Notes: a model not told the origin generated them from the letters alone. A DNA stretch of 10,374 nucleotides from RGIG2707 sp045600065 (GCA_045600065.1 JAZRXE010000102.1:1-10374); one strand, 5' to 3'; positions 1 to 8,394 are shown, numbered from the stretch's first letter. Numbers and translations are program-made.

Positions 1-1030
1 TCTGACCGTAGCCAAGCAGCTCCCGGTCCGGTGCCAGATCCATCTTGTTGAACACCAGCACCGAAGGCTTATCCTCTGCCCCAAGCTGAGCTATTACGCT
101 GTTTGTGACTCCGATGTGAAAATCCGCATCCTCAAAGCCCGCGTCCACTATATGCAGAAGAAGATCTGCATAGCTAAGCTCTTCCAGTGTAGCCTTAAAA
201 GCGTCCACCAGAGCATGGGGAAGCTTGCTCACAAAGCCAACGGTATCGACCAGAATAAAGGAATGCCTGCTGTCGAGACTTATATGCCGCTGTGCGGTAT
301 CAAGGGTGGCAAAAAGCATGTCTTTTTCAAAGACCTGCTTATCCGGCCTGTCATTCATAGCCAGCAGACGGTTCATCACCGATGATTTCCCCGCATTGGT
401 ATAGCCTACAAGGGCAACCACCGGAATATCCGAATTCTGCCTTTTTGAACGCTGGACCGCTCGGTTTGACTGAAGCTCTTTAAGCTCTTTCCGTATTTCG
501 TCTATACGACGCTGGATGTGTCTTCGGTCAGATTCCAGTTTTTTTTCGCCCGGGCCCCTGGTACCAATTCCGCCTCCGAGCCTGGAAAGCGATTTGCCGA
601 AGCCCAGCAGCCTCGGCATTCTGTACTGCAGCTGAGCCATTTCAACCTGAAGCTTGCCCTCTGCAGTGCTTGCCCTGGAGGCAAAAATATCGAGGATCAA
701 AATGGTACGGTCGATGACCTTCACACCTACCGCATCCTCTATATTCCTAAGCTGCATGCCGGTAAGCTCATCGTTGAAGATGACAAGATCCGCCTCCATT
801 GAGGCAACAAGCCCGGAAAGCTCCTCCAGCTTGCCGCTGCCTATAAAGGTTCCCGCGTTGATGCGTTCCGCATTCTGAGTCATGGTACCGAGAACCGTGG
901 CATCCGCAGCCTCCGCAAGCCCTGCAAGCTCTTCCATGGAATAGCTTATGTCCTCGCCCAGACTTATACCGACCAGAATGGCGCGGCTGCTTTCGCGATC
1001 GCTGACATAATTGTTTTCATCAAATATCAT
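1..1030 (-). CDS. hflX: GTPase HflX, ribosome-associated (partial, C-terminus beyond left edge)
   Basis: HflX binds 50S and 70S ribosomes and, in characterised bacteria, uses GTP to split stalled ribosomes under heat or antibiotic stress; it acts in the cytoplasm. The frame gives 343 codons before the window edge, so about 80 residues of a typical ~420-residue protein are missing. Visible in order are the N-terminal HflX domain (about 1-195), whose glycine-rich linker reads [13 protein letters not shown] (150-162) followed by LESDRR, and then the G domain. In the G domain, G1 is GYTNAGKSS (209-217), G3 is DTVGF (262-266) and G4 is NKMD (328-331). The start ATG at 1028-1030 lies one base past the hslU stop (TAA-T-ATG), and no good Shine-Dalgarno sits close to it, so translation is probably coupled to hslU. 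Family assignment is firm; coupling is inferred from spacing. Confidence 0.95.
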   Translation of the reverse strand, partial: MIFDENNYVSDRESSRAILVGISLGEDISYSMEELAGLAEAADATVLGTMTQNAERINAGTFIGSGKLEELSGLVASMEADLVIFNDELTGMQLRNIEDAVGVKVIDRTILILDIFASRASTAEGKLQVEMAQLQYRMPRLLGFGKSLSRLGGGIGTRGPGEKKLESDRRHIQRRIDEIRKELKELQSNRAVQRSKRQNSDIPVVALVGYTNAGKSSVMNRLLAMNDRPDKQVFEKDMLFATLDTAQRHISLDSRHSFILVDTVGFVSKLPHALVDAFKATLEELSYADLLLHIVDAGFEDADFHIGVTNSVIAQLGAEDKPSVLVFNKMDLAPDRELLGYGQ

Positions 1031-1031
1031 A

Positions 1032-2459
1032 TTAGAGTATATACCTGTCCAGATCCTCTGCGGCTATGGATTCCGCGAATTTGCTGCGCACATATTCTCC
1101 GTCTATGCTGATTTCGCTCATATCGGGATCGGGCAGAGCAAAGGAAATATCCTCCAGAAGCTTTTCCATTATGGTATGAAGCCTTCGGGCTCCGATATTC
1201 TCCGTCTGGTCGTTGACAAGGCTTGCCATGGTCGCGATGGCTTCAACAGCGTCATCAGTAAACACGATATTGACTCCCTCCGTCTCCAGCAGAGCTTTGT
1301 GCTGCTTGAGCAGAGCATTGTCAGGCTCGGTGAGTATGCGTATGAAATCCTCTTTTGTAAGGTTGTCCAGCTCCACCCTGATGGGGAAACGGCCCTGAAG
1401 CTCGGGGATCAGATCCGTGGGCTTGGAGACATGGAAAGCGCCGGCGCCTATAAAGAGCACATGGTCGGTCTTAACGGGCCCGTATTTGGTATTGACTACG
1501 CTGCCCTCGACTATGGGAAGAATATCCCGCTGAACGCCCTCCCTGGATACATCTGCCCCTGCTCTGTAGCTGCTGCCGTTGGCGATCTTGTCTATTTCAT
1601 CGATAAAGATAATACCGTTCTGCTCGCAGTTTTCAATGGCCTCCGAGGTCACCTGATCCATATCTATAAGGTTCTGGGCCTCCTGCTCAATAAGCACCTT
1701 GCGGGCATCCTTGACCTTCATGCTCTTGCGCTTGAACTTCTTCTGACCGCCCATTATATCAAAAATGTTCCCTATGCTTATCGAAGCGCCGGACGCTACA
1801 TCCAGATTGGCATCCTTGGGCTGCTCCTCCACATCGATTTCAATATACTGATCCTCCAGAAGGCCGGCCTTAAGCTGCTGGCGGACCTGCTCCCTGGCAA
1901 GCTCAACATCCCCTTCGGGGTGATCGTCTTTGGACTCGATCTTTTCCGTGGTCTGTGTGTAGGTGGCATGCTGGCCGCCCATCAGAAAGCTGTAGGGGTT
2001 TGAGGGATTGGGAGCCGGATTGCGGCGCTTTTTCCCGGGGATTATTGCTGCTATGATCTTTTCTTCAGCAAGATCCTTGGCGACCTCATATTTTTCATCT
2101 ATATGCTTCTGCTTTGTGACTCTCATGGAGGCTTCCATAAGATCTCTGACCATGGATTCCACATCCCTGCCCACATAGCCGACCTCGGTGTACTTGGTCG
2201 CTTCAACCTTTACAAAGGGCGCATCCATAAGCTTTGCGAGCCTGCGGGCGATTTCGGTCTTGCCCACGCCGGTGGGTCCCATCATCAGAATGTTCTTGGG
2301 AGTGATCTCCTCTCTCATTTCCTCGGAGAGCAGGCTCCTGCGGTATCTGTTCCTGAGGGCTACGGCCACCGATTTTTTGGCTTCGTTCTGGCCAATGATA
2401 TATTTGTCGAGCTCTGCGACGATTTCTCTGGGAGTCATGTTCTGAAGTGTTGATGCCAT
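1032..2459 (-). CDS. hslU: ATP-dependent protease ATPase subunit HslU (ClpY)
   Basis: HslU is the AAA+ unfoldase ring that recognises protein substrates, threads them through its pore and feeds them to the HslV peptidase. The 475-residue length is slightly above E. coli HslU (443) and close to B. subtilis ClpY (467). Seen in order: the N-terminal segment with [10 protein letters not shown] (20-29); Walker A GPTGVGKT (61-68); the GYVG pore loop (94-97); a long charged I-domain (about 110-245) with a proline/asparagine-rich stretch near 146-156; Walker B IIFIDEID (283-290); the sensor-2 region GARRL (423-427); and a C-terminal RYIL tail that in the family docks into HslV. It starts 10 bases after hslV, with a consensus AGGAGG overlapping the hslV stop, and ends one base before hflX. 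All key ATPase motifs are intact, so it should be active. Confidence 0.98.
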   Translation of the reverse strand: MASTLQNMTPREIVAELDKYIIGQNEAKKSVAVALRNRYRRSLLSEEMREEITPKNILMMGPTGVGKTEIARRLAKLMDAPFVKVEATKYTEVGYVGRDVESMVRDLMEASMRVTKQKHIDEKYEVAKDLAEEKIIAAIIPGKKRRNPAPNPSNPYSFLMGGQHATYTQTTEKIESKDDHPEGDVELAREQVRQQLKAGLLEDQYIEIDVEEQPKDANLDVASGASISIGNIFDIMGGQKKFKRKSMKVKDARKVLIEQEAQNLIDMDQVTSEAIENCEQNGIIFIDEIDKIANGSSYRAGADVSREGVQRDILPIVEGSVVNTKYGPVKTDHVLFIGAGAFHVSKPTDLIPELQGRFPIRVELDNLTKEDFIRILTEPDNALLKQHKALLETEGVNIVFTDDAVEAIATMASLVNDQTENIGARRLHTIMEKLLEDISFALPDPDMSEISIDGEYVRSKFAESIAAEDLDRYIL

Positions 2460-2465
2460 TTGCTG

Positions 2466-2471
2466 CCTCCT
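2466..2471 (-). promoter_or_regulatory. Shine-Dalgarno of hslU, overlapping the hslV stop codon
   Basis: Read on the minus strand this is a perfect AGGAGG, six bases before the hslU ATG at 2457-2459. Its first bases are part of the hslV stop (TAG at 2470-2472), giving TAGGAGG. This fixes the hslU start and ties its translation to termination on hslV, as expected for two subunits of one complex. Confidence 0.85.
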
Positions 2472-3009
2472 AAAGCTTTTCTACGGAAATGTGCTTATTG
2501 GTATAAACACAGATATCGGAAGCTATGTTGAGCGCTTCTCTAACTATGGATTCCGCATCCATGTCGGTATGATCATAAAGTGCATGGGCTGCCGCATAGG
2601 CGAAATTGCCGCCTGAGCCTATGGCGACGTAATCGGCGTCCGGCTCAATGACTTCTCCGTTTCCTGAAATAAGCAATATGTTTTCCTTACCGGCAACCAG
2701 CATCAGGGCGTCCAGATTTCTGGCTCCCTGCTCGCTTCTCCACATCTGAGCCAGGGCCACTGCGGCCTTTTTCAGGTTTCCCCCATGCTCTTCGAGCTTT
2801 TTTTCGAACTTTTCCGTAAGTGAGAAGGCATCGGAAACAGAGCCTGCAAAGCCTGAAATAACCTGATTTTTGTAAATCTTCCTGACTTTTTTGGCATTGT
2901 TCTTCATTATTGCTGTCTCGCCCATGGTCACCTGACCGTCTCCGCCTATGCAGATATCTTCAGGGCCTCTCTTGACCAGACAAATTGTAGTAGCATGAAA
3001 TTCCGTCAT
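2470..3009 (-). CDS. hslV: ATP-dependent protease peptidase subunit HslV (ClpQ)
   Basis: HslV is the proteasome-like peptidase of the HslUV complex, using an N-terminal threonine (or serine in B. subtilis ClpQ) as nucleophile. It has 179 residues, close to the Firmicutes norm. The protein starts [22 protein letters not shown] lines up with the mature E. coli start TTIVSVRR, so MTEFHA would be a propeptide of the Gram-positive type. Downstream are GGDGQVTMG (22-30), the KKVR motif whose second lysine (41) matches the catalytic lysine of E. coli Hsl[11 protein letters not shown], and the late AIGSGGNFA segment. The start at 3007-3009 is preceded by GGAGG about 11 bases upstream. It lies 18 bases after topA and 10 before hslU, so it is very likely co-transcribed with both. 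Thr2 could also become N-terminal after methionine removal, so the true nucleophile is uncertain. Confidence 0.98.
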   Translation of the reverse strand: MTEFHATTICLVKRGPEDICIGGDGQVTMGETAIMKNNAKKVRKIYKNQVISGFAGSVSDAFSLTEKFEKKLEEHGGNLKKAAVALAQMWRSEQGARNLDALMLVAGKENILLISGNGEVIEPDADYVAIGSGGNFAYAAAHALYDHTDMDAESIVREALNIASDICVYTNKHISVEKL

Positions 3010-3027
3010 TTTATTATGAGCCTCCGC

Positions 3028-5121
3028 TTATTCATCAGATTTAGGTCTTCTCTCGGAATAACCGCACTTGGGATTGGAGCATTGCAGGTTGCGCCCTCTT
3101 TCCACCAGCAGGCTTCCGCAATTGGGACAGGCCTTATTCACGGGCTTGTACCAGTATATCTGGTCACAATCCGGGTAACCGGAGCAGCCATAGAAGGTCT
3201 TGCCCTTTTTGCTGCGCTTTGCAACTATTTCCTTGCCGCACTTAGGGCAGGGAACTCCGGTTCCGACTATTATGGATTTGGTGAATCTGCACTCCGGGAA
3301 TCCTGTACACGCAAGGAAATTGCCGAATCTTCCGTGCTTGATGGCCAGAAGCCTTCCGCACTGGGGACATTTTTCATCTGTAAGCTCGGGAGCGATCTCT
3401 ATCTTCTGGAGCTCGCCCTCTGCAGCCTTGAGCTGCCTTTGTATATACCCGTCGTAATACTCGGAAACGACATCCTGCCAGCTTGCATTGCCCTCCTCTA
3501 CCTTATCCAGATTCTCCTCCATACGGGCGGTAAAATCGGCGTCAACAAGCTCCTTGAAATAAGCCTCCATGATATCTCTGGTAACCTTCATGCCCAGATC
3601 GGTGGGAGCGAGGCTCTTTTTTTCTTTGTAAATATACCTTCTGTCGACCAGATTGGATACTATAGGCGCATAGGTGCTTGGCCTGCCTATGCCCTTATCC
3701 TCCATCTCCTTTATCAGGCTGGCCTCCGTGAATCTGGACTGGGGCTCTGTAAATTTCTGCTCTACTGTAAGCTGCAGCAGCTTGAGCTCTTCGCCCTCCT
3801 TAAGATCGGGAAGCATCCTGTCCTTCTCCTCGGAATTGTCGGAATAGACGCTTAAAAAGCCGTCGAATACCAGTCTGCGGCCGTTCACCCTGAAGGTATA
3901 GTCTCCGTTTTTGATATCAGCGCTCATGCTGTCGTATACGGCGGATTTCATCCGACTTGCCACAAAACGGGACCAGACAAGCTTATAAAGCCTGTATTGA
4001 TTCGCATTGAGGGAATCCTTAACATCCTCCGGAGTGATATCTACATAGCTGGGCCTGATAGCCTCGTGAGCGTCCTGAGAGTTCCCCTTTTTATTGCTGT
4101 AGACATTATTACCCAGATAATCCTCGGAGTAGTTTTGCCTGATAAACTCCCTGCATGCTGCATCTGCTATATCCGATACTCTTACAGAGTCCGTTCTGAT
4201 ATAGGTAATAAGACCCACTGTACCGTGACCCTTGACGGCAACTCCCTCGTAAAGCTCCTGCGCCAGCATCATGGTCTTTTTTGGCGTATAACCCAGCTTG
4301 ATGGAGGCATCCTGCTGAAGCACAGATGTGGTATAGGGTGCATAAGGCTTTCTGTAGGTCTGCTTTTCTTCGATTTTGCTTACGATGTACTTTCCGTCAT
4401 CCAGCCTGGCCTTTACAGCCCTTGCCTCGTCCCCGTTGTTTACGGTGAGCTTCTTGCCGCCCTGCTGTTCCAGGCGGGCGGTAAAGCTTTCCTTCTTTTC
4501 CCTGGCGGGAGTCAGGCCCTTTCTGCAAAGATCTGCGCTGATATTCCAGTATTCCCTCGGGATAAAAGCCTCTATCTCCGATTCCCTGTCGCAAATCAGC
4601 TTAAGGGCAGCGGACTGAACCCTTCCGGCGGAAAGACCTCTGGAAACCTTTGCCCAAAGCAGCGGGCTTATCTTGTAGCCGACGACCCTGTCAAGGACCC
4701 TGCGACCCTGCTGGGCATCCACAAGCATCATGTCTACAGGTCTGGGGTTCTTGACTGCCTCTAACACCGCAGGCTTGGTGATCTCATGGAATGTTACCCT
4801 GCTTGCCTTGGCAGGATCTATACCCAGTATGGAACAGATATGCCAGGATATTGCTTCGCCCTCACGGTCAGGGTCTGTTGCAAGATAGACCTTGGAAGCA
4901 TCCTTGGCTGCTGCCTTGATTTCCTTGATCGTATCCCCTTTACCCCTGACATTGATGTATTCGGGCGTAAAATTGTCTTCGATATTGACACCGAGTCTGC
5001 TCTTCGGAAGATCGCGCAGATGCCCCTTGGTAGCTACTACCTTATACCTGCTTCCGAGAAATTTCTCTATGGTCTTTGCCTTGGACGGTGACTCTACTAT
5101 CACTAATACTTTTCCGGCCAT
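3028..5121 (-). CDS. topA: DNA topoisomerase I (type IA)
   Basis: This enzyme relaxes negatively supercoiled DNA by passing one strand through a transient break in the other, balancing gyrase and limiting R-loops. The 697 residues match the bacterial TopA length (B. subtilis 691). The Toprim domain opens with VIVESPSKAKT (Glu10) and carries DPDREGEA (83-90). The active-site tyrosine is Tyr307 in GLITYIRTDS, and KGIGRPSTYA (476-485) is the conserved loop of the catalytic core. The C-terminus holds three four-cysteine zinc fingers: Cys585/588/605/611, Cys625/628/646/652 and Cys665/668/681/686. It ends with a charged tail. The start is supported by AAGGGGA four bases upstream and by the conserved N-terminal strand. 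A consensus promoter lies just upstream. hslV follows after 18 bases, so topA heads the topA-hslV-hslU-hflX unit. No damaged motif was seen. Confidence 0.98.
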   Translation of the reverse strand: MAGKVLVIVESPSKAKTIEKFLGSRYKVVATKGHLRDLPKSRLGVNIEDNFTPEYINVRGKGDTIKEIKAAAKDASKVYLATDPDREGEAISWHICSILGIDPAKASRVTFHEITKPAVLEAVKNPRPVDMMLVDAQQGRRVLDRVVGYKISPLLWAKVSRGLSAGRVQSAALKLICDRESEIEAFIPREYWNISADLCRKGLTPAREKKESFTARLEQQGGKKLTVNNGDEARAVKARLDDGKYIVSKIEEKQTYRKPYAPYTTSVLQQDASIKLGYTPKKTMMLAQELYEGVAVKGHGTVGLITYIRTDSVRVSDIADAACREFIRQNYSEDYLGNNVYSNKKGNSQDAHEAIRPSYVDITPEDVKDSLNANQYRLYKLVWSRFVASRMKSAVYDSMSADIKNGDYTFRVNGRRLVFDGFLSVYSDNSEEKDRMLPDLKEGEELKLLQLTVEQKFTEPQSRFTEASLIKEMEDKGIGRPSTYAPIVSNLVDRRYIYKEKKSLAPTDLGMKVTRDIMEAYFKELVDADFTARMEENLDKVEEGNASWQDVVSEYYDGYIQRQLKAAEGELQKIEIAPELTDEKCPQCGRLLAIKHGRFGNFLACTGFPECRFTKSIIVGTGVPCPKCGKEIVAKRSKKGKTFYGCSGYPDCDQIYWYKPVNKACPNCGSLLVERGRNLQCSNPKCGYSERRPKSDE

Positions 5122-5152
5122 ATTTTCCCCTTTCGTATAAAAGTGATTTTAT

Positions 5153-5180
5153 ATTATATATATAAGGTAGAATATGTCAA
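5153..5180 (-). promoter_or_regulatory. Consensus sigma-A-type promoter upstream of topA
   Basis: Read on the minus strand: TTGACA (5175-5180), a 16-bp spacer, then TATAAT (5153-5158), both exact consensus hexamers. The spacer is AT-rich and runs into an alternating TA tract that includes the -10. Transcription would start near 5146, leaving about a 25-base leader with the topA Shine-Dalgarno at 5126-5132. It lies in the 86-base gap between dprA and topA, so topA and the protease genes can be expressed independently of dprA. No hairpin strong enough to terminate dprA transcription was seen here, so read-through is also possible. Confidence 0.85.
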
Positions 5181-5207
5181 GACAAGTGATCGTATTGTCA
5201 TATTATA

Positions 5208-6302
5208 TTAATTTGAAATATACAATCTGCCGCCCTCTATCCTTAATACCCCTTTCAGCTCCATGCCGGATACAAGGCTCATCATATGGCCGGCGGAGCA
5301 GCCGCATCTTTCCAGCAGCTTTGAGACGCTGATTCCCGGGTTCAGCCTTATCAGCTCCATCACGGACAGCTCCTCCCTGCTCAGATTTGCAGCCGCCGCT
5401 TTGATTGCGCTGCCTAAGCCAAGCTGGACGTTCAGCTCATCCAGATCCATGATGGGGCAAGCTCCGTCGGCTATAAGGGCGTTTACTCCTATACTGTTCG
5501 GCTGATTGATGTTTCCCGGAACGGCAAACACGTCTCTGCCATGCTCCGCGGCAAGTCCCGCTGTAATCATGGAGCCGCTTTTCCTGGCTCCCTCCACCAC
5601 TATTACGGCCCTGGACAGACCGCTGATGATCCGGTTTCTCCGGGGAAAATTGGAGGCGTAGCCCGGTGTTCCCGGAGGGTACTCGCTGAGCACAAGGCCT
5701 TTTTCAATAATGCTTTGATACAACACCCGGTTAGAACGGGGAAAGCATATATCCACCCCGGTACCCAGCACGGCTATTGTGGAACCGCCGGCGTTCAGAC
5801 AGGCAAGCTGGCCAGCCGAATCAATACCCTCCGCCATGCCGCTGATCACGGTCGTTCCGCTTCTGGCTATGCGCTTAGCGATTTCCGAAGCGGCCCAGCG
5901 TCCGTAGGGAGAGCTCCGTCTTGTACCTACCACGGCGATTCCCGGTTTATTCAGCAGTTCTGCATTTCCTCTGCAATAAAGCAAAACAGGGCAATCGGAT
6001 ATTTCTCTCAAATGCCCTGGGAACTCCGGCTCCTCCTGATGTATCAGCACGCCGTTCACAGCCTCCAGGTTCTCCAAAACACTCTCTGAGGACTTAAGAT
6101 CCTTGTCCTTCAGCTCATCGAGAGCTTCGGCGCCGCAGCGGGCGAAGGTCTCATAGGCTTCGAAGCATTGCTCAAGCTCTCCGGGCGAAGCCTCGTATAG
6201 AGCCCGCACCCCGCCGAAAATGCCGCAAAGCAGATTCTTTCGGCTGCAATCCATATGCTTTTTCAGCGAAAGCCATATGCAGTAAATATCGTTATCGTTC
6301 AT
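5208..6302 (-). CDS. dprA: DNA-processing protein DprA (Smf)
   Basis: DprA binds incoming single-stranded DNA during natural transformation, displaces SSB and loads RecA; it is also widespread in bacteria not known to be competent. It has 364 residues. Order: an N-terminal helical SAM-like region (about 1-75); the Rossmann-like DprA domain (about 85-290) with GIAVVGTRRSSPYG (121-134), SGMAEGIDSA (154-163), GTGVDICFPRSN (180-191), SEYPPG, FPRRNRIISGLS (219-230) and SGSMITAGLA; then a winged-helix C-terminal domain (about 305-364). One oddity: the GID-S/T-xAH motif usual in the family reads GIDSAGQ, so histidine is replaced by glutamine. The start at 6300-6302 fits the expected WL.L N-terminus, but there is no clear Shine-Dalgarno, and no in-frame ATG, GTG or TTG occurs before the upstream stop. 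topA follows after 86 bases. Confidence 0.96.
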   Translation of the reverse strand: MNDNDIYCIWLSLKKHMDCSRKNLLCGIFGGVRALYEASPGELEQCFEAYETFARCGAEALDELKDKDLKSSESVLENLEAVNGVLIHQEEPEFPGHLREISDCPVLLYCRGNAELLNKPGIAVVGTRRSSPYGRWAASEIAKRIARSGTTVISGMAEGIDSAGQLACLNAGGSTIAVLGTGVDICFPRSNRVLYQSIIEKGLVLSEYPPGTPGYASNFPRRNRIISGLSRAVIVVEGARKSGSMITAGLAAEHGRDVFAVPGNINQPNSIGVNALIADGACPIMDLDELNVQLGLGSAIKAAAANLSREELSVMELIRLNPGISVSKLLERCGCSAGHMMSLVSGMELKGVLRIEGGRLYISN

Positions 6303-6352
6303 TAGTATACCAAAGCCGCAAACAAGCCGCGGCGCTATAATTCTGCTGCATT

Positions 6353-6381
6353 AATATATTTTGCTTCGTTTACGGTTTGAA
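6353..6381 (-). promoter_or_regulatory. Candidate promoter upstream of dprA
   Basis: Within the 139-base gap between yifB and dprA, the minus strand reads TTCAAA (6376-6381), a 17-bp spacer, and TATATT (6353-6358), matching the -35 and -10 consensus at four and five of six positions. Transcription would start near 6346, about 45 bases before the dprA ATG. A weak 6-bp stem (6380-6385 with 6397-6402) overlaps the -35 but has no T-run after it, so it is not a clear terminator for yifB. The gap also has two GCGGCTT copies near 6315-6332 of unknown meaning. Confidence 0.35.
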
Positions 6382-6441
6382 GCCGGTGCCGGAATACGGC
6401 TTACCCATCCGAACTGAAAAGCGTTCAGGTAAAGGCTGCCG

Positions 6442-7977
6442 TCAGTTGAAAAACTTATCCGAGGGCCTGTAGCTTAAGGCCTCCAGCAGATGCTCCTCCC
6501 TGATATCGCCCGAGCCAGACATATCCGCTATGGTTCTTGCAAGCCTGAGCAGTCTGTAATAAGCTCTTGCAGACAAGGAATACCTGCTGAAGGCTGCTTC
6601 TGCCAGAGCTGTGCATTTGGCATCCAGAACGCAATACTTACCGAGCATGTGCGAGCTGAGTTCGGAATTGAAATCGATATCGCTGTTCTCGTATCTTTCC
6701 TTTTGCATAGCTCTTGCAGTATCCACTGCTTTTTTCAGCTCCCCGGTACTCACAGACGGGGCGGTCTGATCTCCGATATCCTTGTAAAGGGTTCGCTCCA
6801 TTACTATGTGGATATCTATGCGGTCTAAAAGCGGCCCCGATATACGGCTTAAATATTTTCTCCGGTCTGTTTCACTGCAGCTGCACTGCCTTACCTGATC
6901 TCCGAAATATCCGCAGCGGCAGGGATTCATGGCTGCCACCAGCATAAAATCACAGGGGTACACGCATTTGCCGCTGACCCTGTTTATGGTCACAAAGCCA
7001 TCCTCCATGGGCTGGCGCAGCATGTCCAGAGTATGAGAGGAAAACTCGGGAAGCTCGTCCAGAAAAAGCACGCCCTTGTGTGCCAGAGAAATCTCTCCGG
7101 GTTTTGGCATGGACCCGCCGCCTACAAGGGAACCGGCTGAAATACTGTGATGAGGGGTCCTGAAAGGCCTGCTGCCTATGAGCTTTCCGCCGGAAAGCTC
7201 CCCGGAGATGCTGTAGATCCGGGTAACATCCAGCTTTTCCTCGTAGCTCAGGGGCGGCAGCAAGCCGGGAATGCGCTTGCCTATCATGCTTTTGCCTACT
7301 CCGGGAGGCCCTATCATCAGCATGCCGTGCATGCCGGCGGCGGCGATCTGAGCAGCCCTCTTGGCAGCAGCCTGACCTTTTATATCGGCAAAATCCGGAA
7401 CGATGCAAGCATCGCCATCCGAGCCTGCAGGCCCGCCTCTATAGCTTTTTACGGGCTTACAGCCCGATAAATGCTCGGCAGCCTCGCTAAGACTGGAAAC
7501 CGGCACTATATCCATATCCGCAAGCAGCATTGCCTCACTGAGATTCTTATCGGGAACCATTGCAGTCCTGATTCCCTCCATTCTCAGGCCTGTAAGCATA
7601 GGCAGTATACCCTCCACGGGAAGCACGCGGCCATCCAGGCTCAGTTCTCCGAAGCAGGCAATGGCCGTTCCGTTCCCGCCTTCCGGCAATTCAAGCTGAG
7701 CACTGCTCATCAGTAGTCCCAGAGCAATGGCAAGATCGTAATGACTGCCTTCTTTTTTTCTGTTGGCAGGACTCAGGTTGACGGTTATGCGTTTTGCCGG
7801 AAAGCTGTATCCACAGTTCAAAACAGCAGAATGTATCCTCTCCTTGGCCTCCTTGACCGACTGATTGGCAAGACCAACAAGCGAAAAAGCAGGCAGTCCG
7901 TTTTCCGTATCCACCTCGGTCCAGGTTTTTGCAGCCTCGAGGCCGTAAAGGCTGGCACTGAGTACCTTTGCGTACAT
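6442..7977 (-). CDS. comM: YifB/ComM family Mg-chelatase-like AAA+ ATPase
   Basis: Members of this family include ComM, a hexameric helicase that drives branch migration of incoming DNA in natural transformation in Gram-negative species; many relatives are annotated only as YifB. It has 511 residues, the usual length. The N-terminal domain (about 1-175) has the Lon-protease-like ChlI fold, with FSLVGLANQSVKEAKERI (31-48) and NLSPANRKKEGSHYDL (67-82) as family signatures. The AAA+ domain carries Walker A GPPGVGKS (223-230), RPFRTPHHS (270-278), Walker B GVLFLDELPEF (302-312) and the cysteine motif NPCRCGY with a following CSC (352-358, 365-367), where the usual NPCPCG has arginine for the second proline. 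The C-terminal Mg-chelatase domain ends with SYRPSDKF. Its ATG overlaps the yraN stop by one base and has a strong Shine-Dalgarno. Association with dprA suggests a DNA-recombination role. Confidence 0.95.
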   Translation of the reverse strand: MYAKVLSASLYGLEAAKTWTEVDTENGLPAFSLVGLANQSVKEAKERIHSAVLNCGYSFPAKRITVNLSPANRKKEGSHYDLAIALGLLMSSAQLELPEGGNGTAIACFGELSLDGRVLPVEGILPMLTGLRMEGIRTAMVPDKNLSEAMLLADMDIVPVSSLSEAAEHLSGCKPVKSYRGGPAGSDGDACIVPDFADIKGQAAAKRAAQIAAAGMHGMLMIGPPGVGKSMIGKRIPGLLPPLSYEEKLDVTRIYSISGELSGGKLIGSRPFRTPHHSISAGSLVGGGSMPKPGEISLAHKGVLFLDELPEFSSHTLDMLRQPMEDGFVTINRVSGKCVYPCDFMLVAAMNPCRCGYFGDQVRQCSCSETDRRKYLSRISGPLLDRIDIHIVMERTLYKDIGDQTAPSVSTGELKKAVDTARAMQKERYENSDIDFNSELSSHMLGKYCVLDAKCTALAEAAFSRYSLSARAYYRLLRLARTIADMSGSGDIREEHLLEALSYRPSDKFFN

Positions 7978-8357
7978 TATTCCTCCCCGAAAGCATTTTC
8001 AAGATAGCGAAGATATATACCCGAAGGCATTACGAGAAGCTCAGCGATATCCATGCGGGGCTGAAGGGCGCAGAGGCTGCTGTGGAGCTTAAGATAATAC
8101 AGTGCGCAGAGCCTGAGCTTGCGGCGCTTTCCGGCACTTACGCTCTGGCATGGCAGGCCGTAATCTATCCGGCTTCTGGTCTTGACCTCCACAAAGGCAA
8201 GCACCCTGCCCCTTACCGCAACTATATCCAGTTCGCCCATGGGGCAGCGATAGTTACGGTCCAGTATGCGATACCCCTCCTTTGCCATATATATGCTGAC
8301 CATGTCTTCACCCTTATACCCCTTCAATCTGTTGAGCCTGCCCTTTTCACTGTCCAT
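7977..8357 (-). CDS. yraN: YraN/UPF0102 family, endonuclease-fold protein
   Basis: UPF0102 proteins have a Holliday-junction-resolvase-like nuclease fold; their biochemical role is poorly settled, so any cleavage activity here is inference. The 126 residues are the usual length. Family signatures are the N-terminal GYKGEDMVSIYMAKEGYRIL (13-32), NYRCPMGELDIVA (35-47) and FVEVKTRS (55-62). The likely metal-binding residues of the nuclease core (Glu42, Asp44, Glu57, Lys59) are all present. The start is well supported by AGGAGG (8362-8367), four bases from the ATG. A strong promoter lies about 40-65 bases upstream, making yraN the first gene of a unit with yifB and perhaps dprA. In many Firmicutes yraN follows rnhB; here no rnhB is present upstream. 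Confidence 0.93.
   Translation of the reverse strand: MDSEKGRLNRLKGYKGEDMVSIYMAKEGYRILDRNYRCPMGELDIVAVRGRVLAFVEVKTRSRIDYGLPCQSVSAGKRRKLRLCALYYLKLHSSLCALQPRMDIAELLVMPSGIYLRYLENAFGEE
7981..7988 (-). promoter_or_regulatory. Shine-Dalgarno of yifB/comM inside the yraN 3' end
   Basis: The minus strand reads GGGGAGGA, followed by ATA and the ATG of yifB at 7975-7977. It overlaps the last Gly-Glu-Glu codons of yraN, and the yraN stop and yifB start share one base (TAATG). This fixes the yifB start and indicates translational coupling of the two genes. Confidence 0.85.
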
Positions 8358-8394
8358 GCTTCCTCCTGTTCATGCATTTACATTATTTAACAGC

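Noticed and set aside
1011..2003. A 330-codon open frame on the plus strand
   Set aside because: It is antisense to hslU, whose complete motif set leaves no doubt about the coding strand; the translation resembles no family.
2995..3855. A 286-codon plus-strand frame
   Set aside because: It lies opposite the C-terminal part of topA, including the zinc fingers, and is a by-product of topA codon usage.
5171..5207. A possible operator formed by GACAA and TTGTC just upstream of the topA promoter
   Set aside because: The arms are only 5 bp with a 9-base gap, which is expected by chance in AT-rich DNA.
5122..5207. CIRCE or CtsR heat-shock operator controlling hslVU through topA
   Set aside because: Neither the TTAGCACTC inverted repeat nor the GGTCAAA heptad repeat is present in this gap.
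6303..6441. Terminator between yifB and dprA
   Set aside because: The best stem is 6 bp and no T-run follows it on the minus strand.
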